Assembly: GCA_017958895.1 (NCBI GenBank)
Contig: JAGDBT010000129.1
Location: 1 to 7,118, forward strand
From: Alphaproteobacteria bacterium
GTDB lineage: Bacteria; Pseudomonadota; Alphaproteobacteria; RF32; CAG-239
Length of the DNA stretch: 7,118 nt
Reading direction: 5' to 3'
The notes beneath the pieces were generated by a model. It made no database searches. It saw only the letters and a list, made by a program, of their open reading frames with translations, and was not told the origin of the DNA. Shown here piece after piece: positions 1-6,513 of this stretch. Every line of letters starts with the position of its first letter. The stretch's first letter is position 1. The position numbers and the translations under genes were made by a program.

Positions 1-2
1 AA

Positions 3-884
3 ACGAATTTCGGGCAAAATAAAGGCAAACATAATTTGATTGATAGTCTTACCAATTTAAGTTATAAAAATCGCCGCTCCAAATTTTTTAAAGAGGAACT
101 TTACCAGGTTCTTAAAATAATGGATAAAACGGACTTATCCGATGATAAAATGCTCGGTTCATGGGCCGGTGCGATGGGGCATTTTCAATTTATGCCGTCA
201 ACCTATAATCATTATGCGGTTGATTATGACGGAGATGAAATTCCGGATATTTGGGATTCTTTTCCTGATGCTTTGGCCTCGGCAGAAAACTATTTAACCA
301 AGCTCGGTTGGAAAACCGATGAACCTTGGGGTATAAGGGTAAAATTACCTTGGGATTTTGATTTTGATAATGCCGGTCGTAAGGTTACGAAAACCGTTAA
401 AGAATGGAGCAAAATAGGTGTAAAGACTTTTAATGATGAAACATTGCCGTTTGATGAGGATTTGAAAGGCTCGATTATTATGCCGGACGGCAGAAAAGGA
501 CCGGTATTTTTGGTGTTTGGCAATTTTAAGAGAGTTATGATTTGGAACCGTTCCGATAATTATGCCATCGCCGTGGTAACCTTAGCCGATTATATTGCCG
601 ATGAAAATAAAAAATGGACGGAGATGCAGGCTGAAGATCAATATCCCGTAAATAATGAAGATATTTTGGCCGTACAGAAATTTTATAATCGCACACAACG
701 CGGAAAACTCAAAGAAGACGGTAAATTAGGGCCTAAAACCAGAGCGGCCGTTAGAACTTTGCAAAAGAAAGCAGGCATACCGGAAGACGGATATCCGGAC
801 TATTTGTTATTATCAAAAATCAAAAAAGGCGATAAAATTTCGCAAAAGATGCCGATTCCGGTAAAAAAGCCGAAAAAGAAATAG
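3..884 (+). CDS. Lytic murein transglycosylase, MltB family, with C-terminal peptidoglycan-binding domain (5' truncated)
   Basis: Periplasmic enzyme that cleaves the MurNAc-GlcNAc bond of peptidoglycan non-hydrolytically. The frame is open to the left edge: translating from base 3 gives TNFGQNKGKHN before the TTG at 36, matching the family's E-[TS]-x-[FW]-G segment, so the TTG is internal and not a start. Bases 1-2 (AA) fit the end of a GAA codon for the catalytic Glu. Further family marks are the FFKEEL helix (about 90-110), GAMGHFQFMPSTY (168-206, substrate cleft), AVDYDGDEIPDIWD (216-257) and the late NYAIAVVTLADYIA helix (558-600). After this SLT_2-type domain, about 650-825 encodes a PG_binding_1-like domain (ILAVQKFYN, GKLGPKTRAAVRTLQ). 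The tail is lysine-rich, ending in PVKKPKKK. The 293 visible residues lack the signal peptide and N-terminal helices. The gene is separated from rlpA by 84 bases. The family is clear; the exact paralogue is not, so no symbol is given. Confidence 0.93.
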   Translation, partial: TNFGQNKGKHNLIDSLTNLSYKNRRSKFFKEELYQVLKIMDKTDLSDDKMLGSWAGAMGHFQFMPSTYNHYAVDYDGDEIPDIWDSFPDALASAENYLTKLGWKTDEPWGIRVKLPWDFDFDNAGRKVTKTVKEWSKIGVKTFNDETLPFDEDLKGSIIMPDGRKGPVFLVFGNFKRVMIWNRSDNYAIAVVTLADYIADENKKWTEMQAEDQYPVNNEDILAVQKFYNRTQRGKLKEDGKLGPKTRAAVRTLQKKAGIPEDGYPDYLLLSKIKKGDKISQKMPIPVKKPKKK

Positions 885-914
885 GAATAAGTAGATAATT
901 GTTCTTGATGTCAG

Positions 915-939
915 GGCAAAAGAGGAATAATCTTTTGTC
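915..939 (+). other. Small inverted repeat in the mltB-rlpA gap
   Basis: CAAAAGA at 917-923 is the exact reverse complement of TCTTTTG at 931-937. Across a 7-base loop the stem extends to 9 pairs with one G-T wobble (916/938) and a G-C pair (915/939). It lies in the 84-base gap between the transglycosylase stop and the rlpA start. The stem is AT-rich, so it would be weak, and no T-run follows, so it is not a standard intrinsic terminator. It could attenuate transcription between the two genes, bind a regulator, or be chance. I see no convincing -35/-10 pair in the gap. Confidence 0.3.
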
Positions 940-968
940 AGTGTGTTGATAATGCAAAAGTAGTTAAA

Positions 969-1853
969 ATGAAGAATATATCATCAGTTTTTTTGATTTT
1001 CGGATTTATGGCCTTCTTAAACTCGTGTACAACGGGAACTCCGGAATTGGCCGGGCTTTCTCCGCAAGCTCAGGCAAAGATAATCAAAGAATACGGAGGC
1101 GTTTATAAAGTTGGTAATCCTTATAAGATTGCGGGTAAATGGTATTATCCGAAAGAAGATTATAAATATTCGGAAGTGGGGGTTGCTTCCTGGTACGGAG
1201 AAGATTTTAACGGCAAACTTACGGCCAACGGCGAACGTTATAATATGAATACCTTAACGGCGGCCCATCGTACTTTGCCGTTGCCTTGCATAGCGAAAGT
1301 TACAAACTTGCAGAACGGTCGTTCGGTGGTTTTGAGGGTTAATGATCGCGGTCCGTATGTTAAAGACAGAATAATTGACTTATCAAAACGCGGTGCCCAG
1401 ATTTTGGGATATATGGGACAAGGCACGACTAAAGTAAGAGTTGAGATTATGGCCGCCGAAAGTAAGGCTTTGAAAGAGGCTATGTTAACCGGAAAAGTTT
1501 CAGACGAAACAAATGCTTTGTTGGCAAATCGCACTCCGGCGCATTCTTTGTATGAATCTTCGGCGGAACGAATTAAAATTTCCGAAGAAATAGAAAAACA
1601 GGAAGAAGCGGAGATTTATGCAAGTGTAGGAGATAAAAAAATCTCTTCCGGTACCTATAAAGCAACCGGAAAAACGGTAGAGCCTGCAGTTTACGGTTCG
1701 GCCGCTTCCAAGGACGGAGAAATTCGTTCGGCAACTCTCGGGGTTGTAGGTTCGGCGGTAAAGGTTAGTGAAAACAGCGGTATCTATGGCTCGGCCGCTC
1801 AAAATCCTAATAAAACCGATACCACAAAGCAAAACGTTAAAGAATACAAATAA
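969..1853 (+). CDS. rlpA: RlpA-family septal-ring lytic transglycosylase, lipoprotein (DPBB part; ends at an in-frame TAA before its SPOR domain)
   Basis: Outer-membrane lipoprotein that in characterised relatives (Pseudomonas aeruginosa RlpA) cleaves glycan strands lacking stem peptides and helps daughter-cell separation. Residues 1-19 are a lipoprotein signal peptide ending in the lipobox L-N-S-C, with C20 as the lipidated residue. The double-psi beta-barrel spans about 71-161: GVASWYGE, TANGERYN, LTAAHRTLPLP, VNDRGPY, RIIDLS. E89, H100 and D126 have the spacing (11, then 26) that I recall for the important acidic and histidine residues of the P. aeruginosa enzyme. Residues 162-294 are a charged linker with degenerate YGSAA-like repeats. 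The frame ends at TAA 1851-1853, and the same frame then encodes a complete SPOR domain; read through, the protein would be 372 residues plus one, near the usual RlpA length. No other ATG lies in frame upstream, and the start has only a weak purine-rich AAAAG upstream. The gene is either a recent nonsense allele, a sequence error, or a product working without SPOR. Confidence 0.9.
   Translation: MKNISSVFLIFGFMAFLNSCTTGTPELAGLSPQAQAKIIKEYGGVYKVGNPYKIAGKWYYPKEDYKYSEVGVASWYGEDFNGKLTANGERYNMNTLTAAHRTLPLPCIAKVTNLQNGRSVVLRVNDRGPYVKDRIIDLSKRGAQILGYMGQGTTKVRVEIMAAESKALKEAMLTGKVSDETNALLANRTPAHSLYESSAERIKISEEIEKQEEAEIYASVGDKKISSGTYKATGKTVEPAVYGSAASKDGEIRSATLGVVGSAVKVSENSGIYGSAAQNPNKTDTTKQNVKEYK
1681..1805 (+). 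repeat. Degenerate GSA-motif repeats in the RlpA linker
   Basis: Three imperfect copies of a short motif occur in the linker of the rlpA product: VYGSAASKDG (residues 241-250), VVGSAVKVSE (259-268) and IYGSAAQNPN (272-281). At DNA level, copies one and three share TCGGCCGCT, and all carry GG-T-CGGC at the GSA codons. The copies are about 18 and 13 residues apart, so they are not a strict tandem array. They sit in the low-complexity stretch between the catalytic barrel and the SPOR domain, where a flexible spacer is expected. No function can be assigned. Confidence 0.45.
1851..1853 (+). other. In-frame TAA splitting rlpA
   Basis: The codon falls between ...NVKEYK and LPGYYYIQAG, exactly at the linker-SPOR boundary, and 1854 is in the same frame as the ATG at 969 (885 bases, 295 codons). 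One base change from CAA, GAA, AAA, TAT or TAC would produce it. TAA also ends dacA, tmk, holB and tatD at the expected protein ends, so codon reassignment is not supported. The next codon is TTG, and no recoding structure is obvious downstream. Confidence 0.85.
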
Positions 1854-2087
1854 TTGCCGGGGTATTATTACATTCAGGCCGGTTCGTTCTCTAATTATGC
1901 GTTGGCCCATAAGCAAAAAATTCGAGTTGCCGAGTATGGTAGTGCCCACATTGTTCCGGTAACGGTAAACGGAACAAATTATTATCGGGTATCCATGGGA
2001 CCGTTTGATAAAGAAGAAGAAGCAAAAGTAGCGGAAGCAAAGTTGAAATATTACGGAATTAAAGATACAAAAATAGAGAAAAAATAG
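1854..2087 (+). pseudogene. rlpA: SPOR-domain C-terminal fragment of RlpA, separated by the TAA
   Basis: The 77-codon frame reads as a whole SPOR (Sporulation-related repeat) domain. It opens with GYYYIQAGSFSNYALAHK (beta strand and first helix), continues with HIVPVTVNGTNYYRVSMGPF (the highly conserved YRV-x-x-GPF strand), and ends with EEEAKVAEAKLKYYGIKDTKI (second helix and last strand). SPOR domains bind denuded glycan strands at the division septum. The fragment has no signal peptide, so on its own it would be trapped in the cytoplasm away from its ligand. Its only start candidate is the TTG directly after the TAA, without a Shine-Dalgarno sequence. The domain shows no decay, which implies that the interruption is recent, artefactual, or bypassed. 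I regard it as the 3' end of rlpA, not an independent gene. Confidence 0.8.
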
Positions 2088-2091
2088 GAGA
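2086..2091 (+). promoter_or_regulatory. Strong ribosome binding site of dacA
   Basis: AGGAGA lies 5 bases before the dacA ATG at 2097 and overlaps the TAG that ends the SPOR frame at 2085-2087. Ribosomes finishing full-length RlpA would stop on this site, suggesting coupling. It supports 2097 as the dacA start. Confidence 0.75.
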
Positions 2092-2096
2092 AAATC

Positions 2097-3242
2097 ATGC
2101 GTTTAAAATTTTTCGGATTATCTTTGTTGATTTGTTTTTGGTCAACACTTTTGCAAGCCGCTGATTATGAAACAACGGCTAAAAATGCCGTGTTGATGGA
2201 TTTTGCAACCGGAGAATATTTATATGTAAAAGATGCCGATGAGCCTGTTCCTCCGGCTTCTATGAGCAAGCTGATGACCATTTATATTTTGCTGGATAAA
2301 ATCAAAGAAGGCAGTATAAAATTGGATGATGTTTTTTCCGTAAGCGAAAATGCCTGGAGAAAAGGCGGTGCGGCAACCGGCGGCTCAACCATGTTTTTAT
2401 CTATCGGCGATAATGTGAGCGTAGAAAATCTGATTAAGGGAATAGTTATTCAATCCGGAAATGATGCTTGTATTGCGGTGGCTGAAAATATCAGCGGTTC
2501 AGAGGAAAATTTTGCTGCTTTAATGAATGAAACAGCTCAAAAAATAGGTTTGAAAAACAGTAAATTTGCCAATTCAACCGGCTTACCGCATCCGGATCAG
2601 AGAATGTCTGTGGCAGACTTAGCAATTTTATCCAGACTTATAATCAAGGACTTTCCGGATTTATACCACTATTTCAGCGAAAAAGAATTTACCTATAACA
2701 ATATTCGTCAGGGTAACCGCAATCCTTTGTTATATACCATGGACGGAGCAGACGGTTTGAAAACCGGACACACCGAAGAAGCGGGATTTTGCCTGGCCGC
2801 TTCCGCTACAAAAGGCGATCGCCGTTTAATAGAAGTTATGACCGGAATGAATAGCAATAAAGAACGTTCCGATGAAGGCGAAAGGTTGATGAATTGGGGC
2901 TTTGAGGAGTTTGAAAATCAGGTCTTATTCGCTGAAGGACAAATTGTGGCCTCGGCAAAAGTTTGGTATGGCAAGCAAGACAAGGTTAATTTAGCGGTTT
3001 CTGAAGAAGTTTTGAAAACGGTCCGCAAAGATAAGGCCTCAGAGATTAAGTCTTCGGTGGAATTTGATGAACCGATTACGGCTCCGATTGTTGCCGGACA
3101 GATTTTAGGAACTTTGAAAATAGAAATTCCCGATGCCGAAACACGTGAGATACCGCTAAAGGCTGCGGAAAATGTTGATAAGCTGGGATTATGGGGAAGA
3201 TTTTGGGCAAATATAAAATTCTTTATATTCGGAGCAAAGTAA
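2097..3242 (+). CDS. dacA: Serine-type D-alanyl-D-alanine carboxypeptidase (PBP5/6 type)
   Basis: Penicillin-binding protein that removes the terminal D-Ala from peptidoglycan pentapeptides on the periplasmic face of the inner membrane. Residues 1-21 are a Sec signal peptide with likely cleavage after LLQA. The three signature motifs of the Peptidase_S11 domain are intact: S-M-S-K at 55-58 (nucleophile S55, general base K58) within PPASMSKLMT, S-G-N at 120-122, and K-T-G at 222-224 within DGLKTGHT. About 276-355 is the beta-rich PBP5_C domain. Residues 361-381 (LGLWGRFWANIKFFIFGAK) form the amphipathic C-terminal membrane anchor. The 381-residue length is normal. The start is fixed by AGGAGA 5 bases upstream. 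It follows rlpA by 9 bases and precedes tmk by a single base, placing two septum/wall enzymes and a nucleotide kinase on one transcript. The symbol follows family usage; dacC or dacD would be equally defensible. Confidence 0.96.
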   Translation: MRLKFFGLSLLICFWSTLLQAADYETTAKNAVLMDFATGEYLYVKDADEPVPPASMSKLMTIYILLDKIKEGSIKLDDVFSVSENAWRKGGAATGGSTMFLSIGDNVSVENLIKGIVIQSGNDACIAVAENISGSEENFAALMNETAQKIGLKNSKFANSTGLPHPDQRMSVADLAILSRLIIKDFPDLYHYFSEKEFTYNNIRQGNRNPLLYTMDGADGLKTGHTEEAGFCLAASATKGDRRLIEVMTGMNSNKERSDEGERLMNWGFEEFENQVLFAEGQIVASAKVWYGKQDKVNLAVSEEVLKTVRKDKASEIKSSVEFDEPITAPIVAGQILGTLKIEIPDAETREIPLKAAENVDKLGLWGRFWANIKFFIFGAK

Positions 3243-3243
3243 A

Positions 3244-3888
3244 ATGAAAGGTAAGTTTATAACCTTTGAAGGCGGAGAGGGTTGCGGAAAATCAACGCAA
3301 GTGAAGTTGTTAAACGGATATCTGCAAAATCGCGGTGTTGATACGGTTTTAACCAAAGAACCTGGAAGCACCGAAGAGGGCAAAGTTTTACGCAATCTTT
3401 TGGTAACGGGTGATAAAGATCGTTTTGATTCGGTTAGCGAATGTCTTTTGTATTATGCGGACAGACGTTGTAATCTGCAAAAGGTAGTGTGGCCGGCCTT
3501 AGAGCAAGGTAAATGGGTGATTTCCGATCGTTATGCCGATTCTACGGAAGCTTATCAATACTATGGTTACAATAACGGCATAACTCCGGAAATGTTGAAT
3601 GAATTATATCACATTGTGGCCGGTGATTTTAAGCCTGATTTGACACTGATTTTAGATATTGATCCGCAAATCGGCAGGCAACGTTCTTTTGCCAAGGCTG
3701 AAAATATGCAGGTTAAAGAATTGCGTTTCGAGAGCCGAGAATTGGAATTTCATAATAATCTGCGCCGCGGTTTTTTGGAAATTGCCAAGCGAGAGCCGGA
3801 AAGATGTGTGGTTGTTAATGCCGATCAAAGCATTCAAAATTTGCACGATGAAATTGTTCGGATTGTGAATGAAAGGCTGAAAATTTAA
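3244..3888 (+). CDS. tmk: Thymidylate kinase
   Basis: Cytoplasmic kinase that phosphorylates dTMP to dTDP with ATP, an essential step to dTTP for replication. The Walker A loop G-G-E-G-C-G-K-S (residues 10-17) has no arginine inside the loop, as in the bacterial type II (E. coli-like) enzymes. TKEPGST at 37-43 corresponds to the family's T-R-E-P-G-G-T dTMP-binding motif, with Lys for Arg and Ser for Gly. DRYADSTEAYQ at 95-105 is the DR[YH]-x-x-S motif. About 144-180 is the LID region, ending RFESRELEFHNNLRRGF. At 214 residues the length is typical. It starts one base after the dacA stop, with GGAG (3231-3234) inside the dacA 3' end as its ribosome site. Its stop overlaps the next start as TAATG, so expression with holB is probably coupled. 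Confidence 0.97.
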   Translation: MKGKFITFEGGEGCGKSTQVKLLNGYLQNRGVDTVLTKEPGSTEEGKVLRNLLVTGDKDRFDSVSECLLYYADRRCNLQKVVWPALEQGKWVISDRYADSTEAYQYYGYNNGITPEMLNELYHIVAGDFKPDLTLILDIDPQIGRQRSFAKAENMQVKELRFESRELEFHNNLRRGFLEIAKREPERCVVVNADQSIQNLHDEIVRIVNERLKI

Positions 3889-4940
3889 TGTCTGAACCTG
3901 AAGTTATCACACCTCGTAATAACAGTTTTATTTTAGGTCAGGAAGCGGCCGAGGAAACTTTTCTGCGCGCTTGGAAAGGTAATAATATGCACCATGCCTG
4001 GATATTAAGCGGGCCGAAAGGGGTGGGAAAAGCCACAATGGCTTTCAGAATAGCCAGATTTTTGTTGTCTTATGACGGTGAAGATAAAGAAAAGCAAAAT
4101 TCACTTAATATCTCGGAAAACAGTAATATTTTTAAACAGGTGGCCGGTGGTTCGCATCCTGATTTGCTGGTAGTGGAACGCGACTATATAGAAACGGACA
4201 AACGCAAACTTATTGCCTCAATTCGCAAGGGAGAAGTATTGTCTCCGGAAGACATGGCGGAGTTAAAGAAATCGGCCTTTATCAGAGTTGATGAAATTCG
4301 TAAAGTTAATGATTTTCTGGCCAAAACTTCGTTTAGTGAAGGATGGAGAGTAGTAATTATAGACAGTGCCGACGATATGAATAAAAGTGCGGCGAACGCT
4401 TTGTTGAAAATCTTGGAGGAACCGCCGGCGAAAACGGTTTTATTGCTGATAAGTCATAATCCGGGAACATTGTTGGCAACAATTCGTTCCAGATGCGCCA
4501 AATTGCCGCTTAAAAGACTTTCAGATAATGAAGTTGCCAGTTTGTTGAGACGTTATCGCAGCGATTTAAATGAAAATATGATTGCCAAATTGGCGGAGTT
4601 GAGTGAAGGCAGCATCGGAAAGGCCATTTTATATGCTGATGTTGACGGACCGAAAATTTATAATGATTTGGCAGAAATTATATTGCGAAAGCGCAATTTT
4701 TCTTTGAATAAAATGTTGGAATTTTGTGAAGATGTAGCTGCTGATGCCGATAAATTCAGTATTTTACCGGCATTGTTTACCAAATTGCTGAAAGAAAATT
4801 TTTCGGAATGTCAGGATAAAGAAGCCTTATATAATCTGTGGAATGATAGCCGAAAAATGTTTGAAGATTGCGATAATATCAATATGGAAAAAAGAGTTAT
4901 GCTGATTAATCTGCTGAATGAATTGTGCAAGGTGCTTTAA
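3888..4940 (+). CDS. holB: DNA polymerase III subunit delta'
   Basis: AAA+ subunit of the clamp-loader complex that opens the beta sliding clamp for the replicative polymerase. The N-terminal FILGQEAAEETFLRAW and HHAWILSGPKGVGKATMAFRIARF carry a Walker A-like loop at 42-50 (G-P-K-G-V-G-K-A-T), with Ala where Ser or Thr is canonical. GGSHPDLLVVERD (87-99), VVIIDSADDMN (155-165), ANALLKILEEPP (169-180) and the S-R-C motif (201-203) follow. The region between Walker A and GSHPDL has no cysteines, so the zinc module of E. coli delta' is missing; alphaproteobacterial delta' proteins that I recall share this. About 20 residues (RKGEVLSPEDMAELKKSAF, near 113-131) lie before IRVDEIRKV and look like an insertion. 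At 350 residues the length is normal. Start and stop both form TAATG overlaps with tmk and tatD; AAAGG (3872-3876) is a possible ribosome site. Confidence 0.94.
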   Translation: MSEPEVITPRNNSFILGQEAAEETFLRAWKGNNMHHAWILSGPKGVGKATMAFRIARFLLSYDGEDKEKQNSLNISENSNIFKQVAGGSHPDLLVVERDYIETDKRKLIASIRKGEVLSPEDMAELKKSAFIRVDEIRKVNDFLAKTSFSEGWRVVIIDSADDMNKSAANALLKILEEPPAKTVLLLISHNPGTLLATIRSRCAKLPLKRLSDNEVASLLRRYRSDLNENMIAKLAELSEGSIGKAILYADVDGPKIYNDLAEIILRKRNFSLNKMLEFCEDVAADADKFSILPALFTKLLKENFSECQDKEALYNLWNDSRKMFEDCDNINMEKRVMLINLLNELCKVL

Positions 4941-5722
4941 TGTTTACGGATAGCCATTGTCATATAAGTTGTGAAGATTTTTCCGCCGACAGAGAGGAGG
5001 TCATTTCTCGGGCTCGGGAAATGAAAGTGGATTACATACTTGATGTGAGCGATGATATAGCTAAAACTGCCGCAATAGTCGAGTTTTGTAAAAAGCATAA
5101 TCATATATATACCACAGTCGGTGTTCATCCTGAAATAGCCGATAAATACCCAAATCTCAAAGTTGAGGAATTGTTGAATTCGGCATCTTCGCCTTATGTG
5201 GTCGGAATAGGTGAGTGCGGGCTGGATTATTTTTATAATTCCGATATCAAGGATATGCAGTTAAAAGTGTTTGATGTCCATATAAAAGCGGCACAAAAAA
5301 GCGGATTGCCGCTTATTGTTCATAGTCGCGATGCCGATGAAGATATGATTAACTTGCTGAAAAATGCTTATAAAAATGCTTCGTTTAAGGGAGAATTGCA
5401 CTGTTTTTCTTCTTCTAGAGAACTGTGTCGTGCGGCTTTGGATATAGGCTTTTACATTTCGGCATCGGGGATTATAACTTTTAATAAAAGTGAAGAATTG
5501 CGTGATATATTCAAATATGTTCCGAATGAGCGATTGCTGATAGAAACCGACGCGCCGTATTTGGCTCCGGCTCCGCATCGCGGCAAGCGAAATGAGCCTT
5601 CCTATGTGGTTAACACGGCGGAAATGCTTTCTGAAATCAAGAAAATGCCTGTTGAAGAAATTGCCCGAATAACCACGGATAATTTTTTAAGGCTGTTTAC
5701 AAAGGTAAAACAAAATGACTAA
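4940..5722 (+). CDS. tatD: TatD-family metal-dependent hydrolase (DNase)
   Basis: TIM-barrel hydrolase of the TatD family; E. coli TatD and YcfH relatives show metal-dependent DNase or 3'-5' exonuclease activity in the cytoplasm. The expected metal ligands are all present: H6 and H8 in DSHCH, E92 in GIGECGLD, H128 in LIVHSRDA, H154 in LHCFS and D204 in ETDAPYLAP. The PHRGKRNEP signature follows at 212-220. At 260 residues it is of typical size. I chose the ATG at 4940 because the family starts M-[FL]-x-D-[ST]-H; a GTG at 4925 in the same frame would add five unusual residues. AAGG at 4929-4932 is a usable ribosome site. Its start overlaps the holB stop (TAATG), and its end overlaps the next gene by 8 bases. 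In many Alphaproteobacteria metG lies between holB and tatD; here it does not. The symbol is a family label; YcfH-like is also possible. Confidence 0.93.
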   Translation: MFTDSHCHISCEDFSADREEVISRAREMKVDYILDVSDDIAKTAAIVEFCKKHNHIYTTVGVHPEIADKYPNLKVEELLNSASSPYVVGIGECGLDYFYNSDIKDMQLKVFDVHIKAAQKSGLPLIVHSRDADEDMINLLKNAYKNASFKGELHCFSSSRELCRAALDIGFYISASGIITFNKSEELRDIFKYVPNERLLIETDAPYLAPAPHRGKRNEPSYVVNTAEMLSEIKKMPVEEIARITTDNFLRLFTKVKQND

Positions 5723-6503
5723 GGTGATTATTTTAGGTAGCGGTGCGGCATCAGGTGTGCCTTCAATAACGGGAAATTGGGGAGTTTGCAACCCGCATAA
5801 TCCGAAAAATAACAGACGGCGAGCGGGAATATATATTGAAGAAAATAATACCGGTATATTGATTGATACTTCCTGCGAATTAAGACAGCAGTTGTTGGAT
5901 AATAAAATAAAAACTGTTGACGGAGTTTTATACACACACACTCACGGCGACCATTTGTTGGGAATCAACGACTTACGCGGTATCACCAAAGAGATGCACC
6001 ACAAAGGGCTTAATATTTATGCCATAGATGCGCAAATAAACGATATAAGAAAGCATTTTCCGTATGTTTTTATGGATGCAACGGATGTACAAATAACTCA
6101 TCGTCCGGAATTGATTGCCAATGTTATCAATTATAACGAGAAATTTAAGATAGGTTCGTTTGAAATTATGCCGTTGGAGTTTCAAGGTCATCCGGTGGTA
6201 ACAACCGGTTATGACATTGATAACGGAAAAGTGGTTATAATTCCCGATTATAAAGTAATTCCCGAACATACATTGGAATATTTGTGCGGCTTGGAAATTA
6301 ATCTTTTGATTATGCCGTTGACTTCCGTCAAAGCGCGTGAGTATCATGCCGGTATGAGCGAAAATTTGAAATATATCGATAAGATAGGCGCAAAGCAGGT
6401 TGTTTTTACCCATATGTCGGGAAGTTGTGATTATGATGAGGTTGAAAAGATGACACCGGAAAATATTCATCCGGCTTATGATAATATGATGATTGAAATT
6501 TGA
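5715..6503 (+). CDS. MBL-fold metallo-hydrolase, PhnP-like
   Basis: Metallo-beta-lactamase-fold enzyme related to PhnP phosphodiesterases (COG1235 type); substrate unknown. The N-terminus VIILGSGAASGVPS is the family's first strand and turn. T-H-T-H-G-D-H at 74-80 is the H-x-H-x-D-H metal motif (H75, H77, D79, H80). H159 in FQGHPVV, D178 in IIPDY, H211 in YHAGMS and H233 in VVFTHMS complete the dinuclear site and C-terminal His pattern. The segment GNWGVCNPHNPKNNRRRAG (20-38) has only one cysteine, so the structural zinc site of E. coli PhnP is unlikely here. Its ATG lies inside the last codons of tatD (8-base overlap), and a DHH-family gene follows 10 bases downstream. There are no phosphonate (phn) genes nearby, so a C-P lyase role is not supported; a general phosphodiesterase is more likely. 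Confidence 0.88.
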   Translation: MTKVIILGSGAASGVPSITGNWGVCNPHNPKNNRRRAGIYIEENNTGILIDTSCELRQQLLDNKIKTVDGVLYTHTHGDHLLGINDLRGITKEMHHKGLNIYAIDAQINDIRKHFPYVFMDATDVQITHRPELIANVINYNEKFKIGSFEIMPLEFQGHPVVTTGYDIDNGKVVIIPDYKVIPEHTLEYLCGLEINLLIMPLTSVKAREYHAGMSENLKYIDKIGAKQVVFTHMSGSCDYDEVEKMTPENIHPAYDNMMIEI

Positions 6504-6508
6504 GGAGA
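6503..6508 (+). promoter_or_regulatory. Ribosome binding site of the DHH-family gene
   Basis: AGGAGA overlaps the TGA stop of the preceding hydrolase and lies 5 bases before the ATG at 6514, the same geometry as the dacA site. It fixes the start of a gene that has no stop within the window. Confidence 0.75.
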
Positions 6509-6513
6509 GAGAT

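Noticed and set aside
899..966. Possible sigma-70 promoter before rlpA (TTGATG 905-910 with TAATCT 928-933; TTGTCA 935-940 with TAGTTA 961-966)
   Set aside because: The first pair has a 3-of-6 match at -10 and the second has a 20-base spacer; neither stands out from an AT-rich background.
1851..1853. Reassignment of TAA to a sense codon as an explanation for the split rlpA
   Set aside because: TAA ends dacA, tmk, holB and tatD at their expected C-termini, so TAA acts as a normal stop in this genome.
1500..1949. 149-codon frame on the minus strand across rlpA
   Set aside because: It is antisense to the DPBB linker and SPOR coding frame, resembles no family I know, and has a biased Phe/Arg-rich composition expected from the complement of a Lys/Glu/Ala-rich gene.
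1768..1962. 64-codon + strand frame that bridges the rlpA stop
   Set aside because: It is in a different frame from both the linker and the SPOR domain, and its translation shows no SPOR or other motif, so it cannot rescue RlpA by frameshifting.
4925..4940. GTG at 4925 as the tatD start
   Set aside because: It adds MQGAL before the family-typical MFTDSHCH start, overlaps the holB end further, and has no better ribosome site than the ATG at 4940.
5973..6470. 165-codon minus-strand frame under the PhnP-like gene
   Set aside because: The opposite frame carries an intact H-x-H-x-D-H enzyme; the antisense product is Ile/Phe/His-rich with no recognisable domain.
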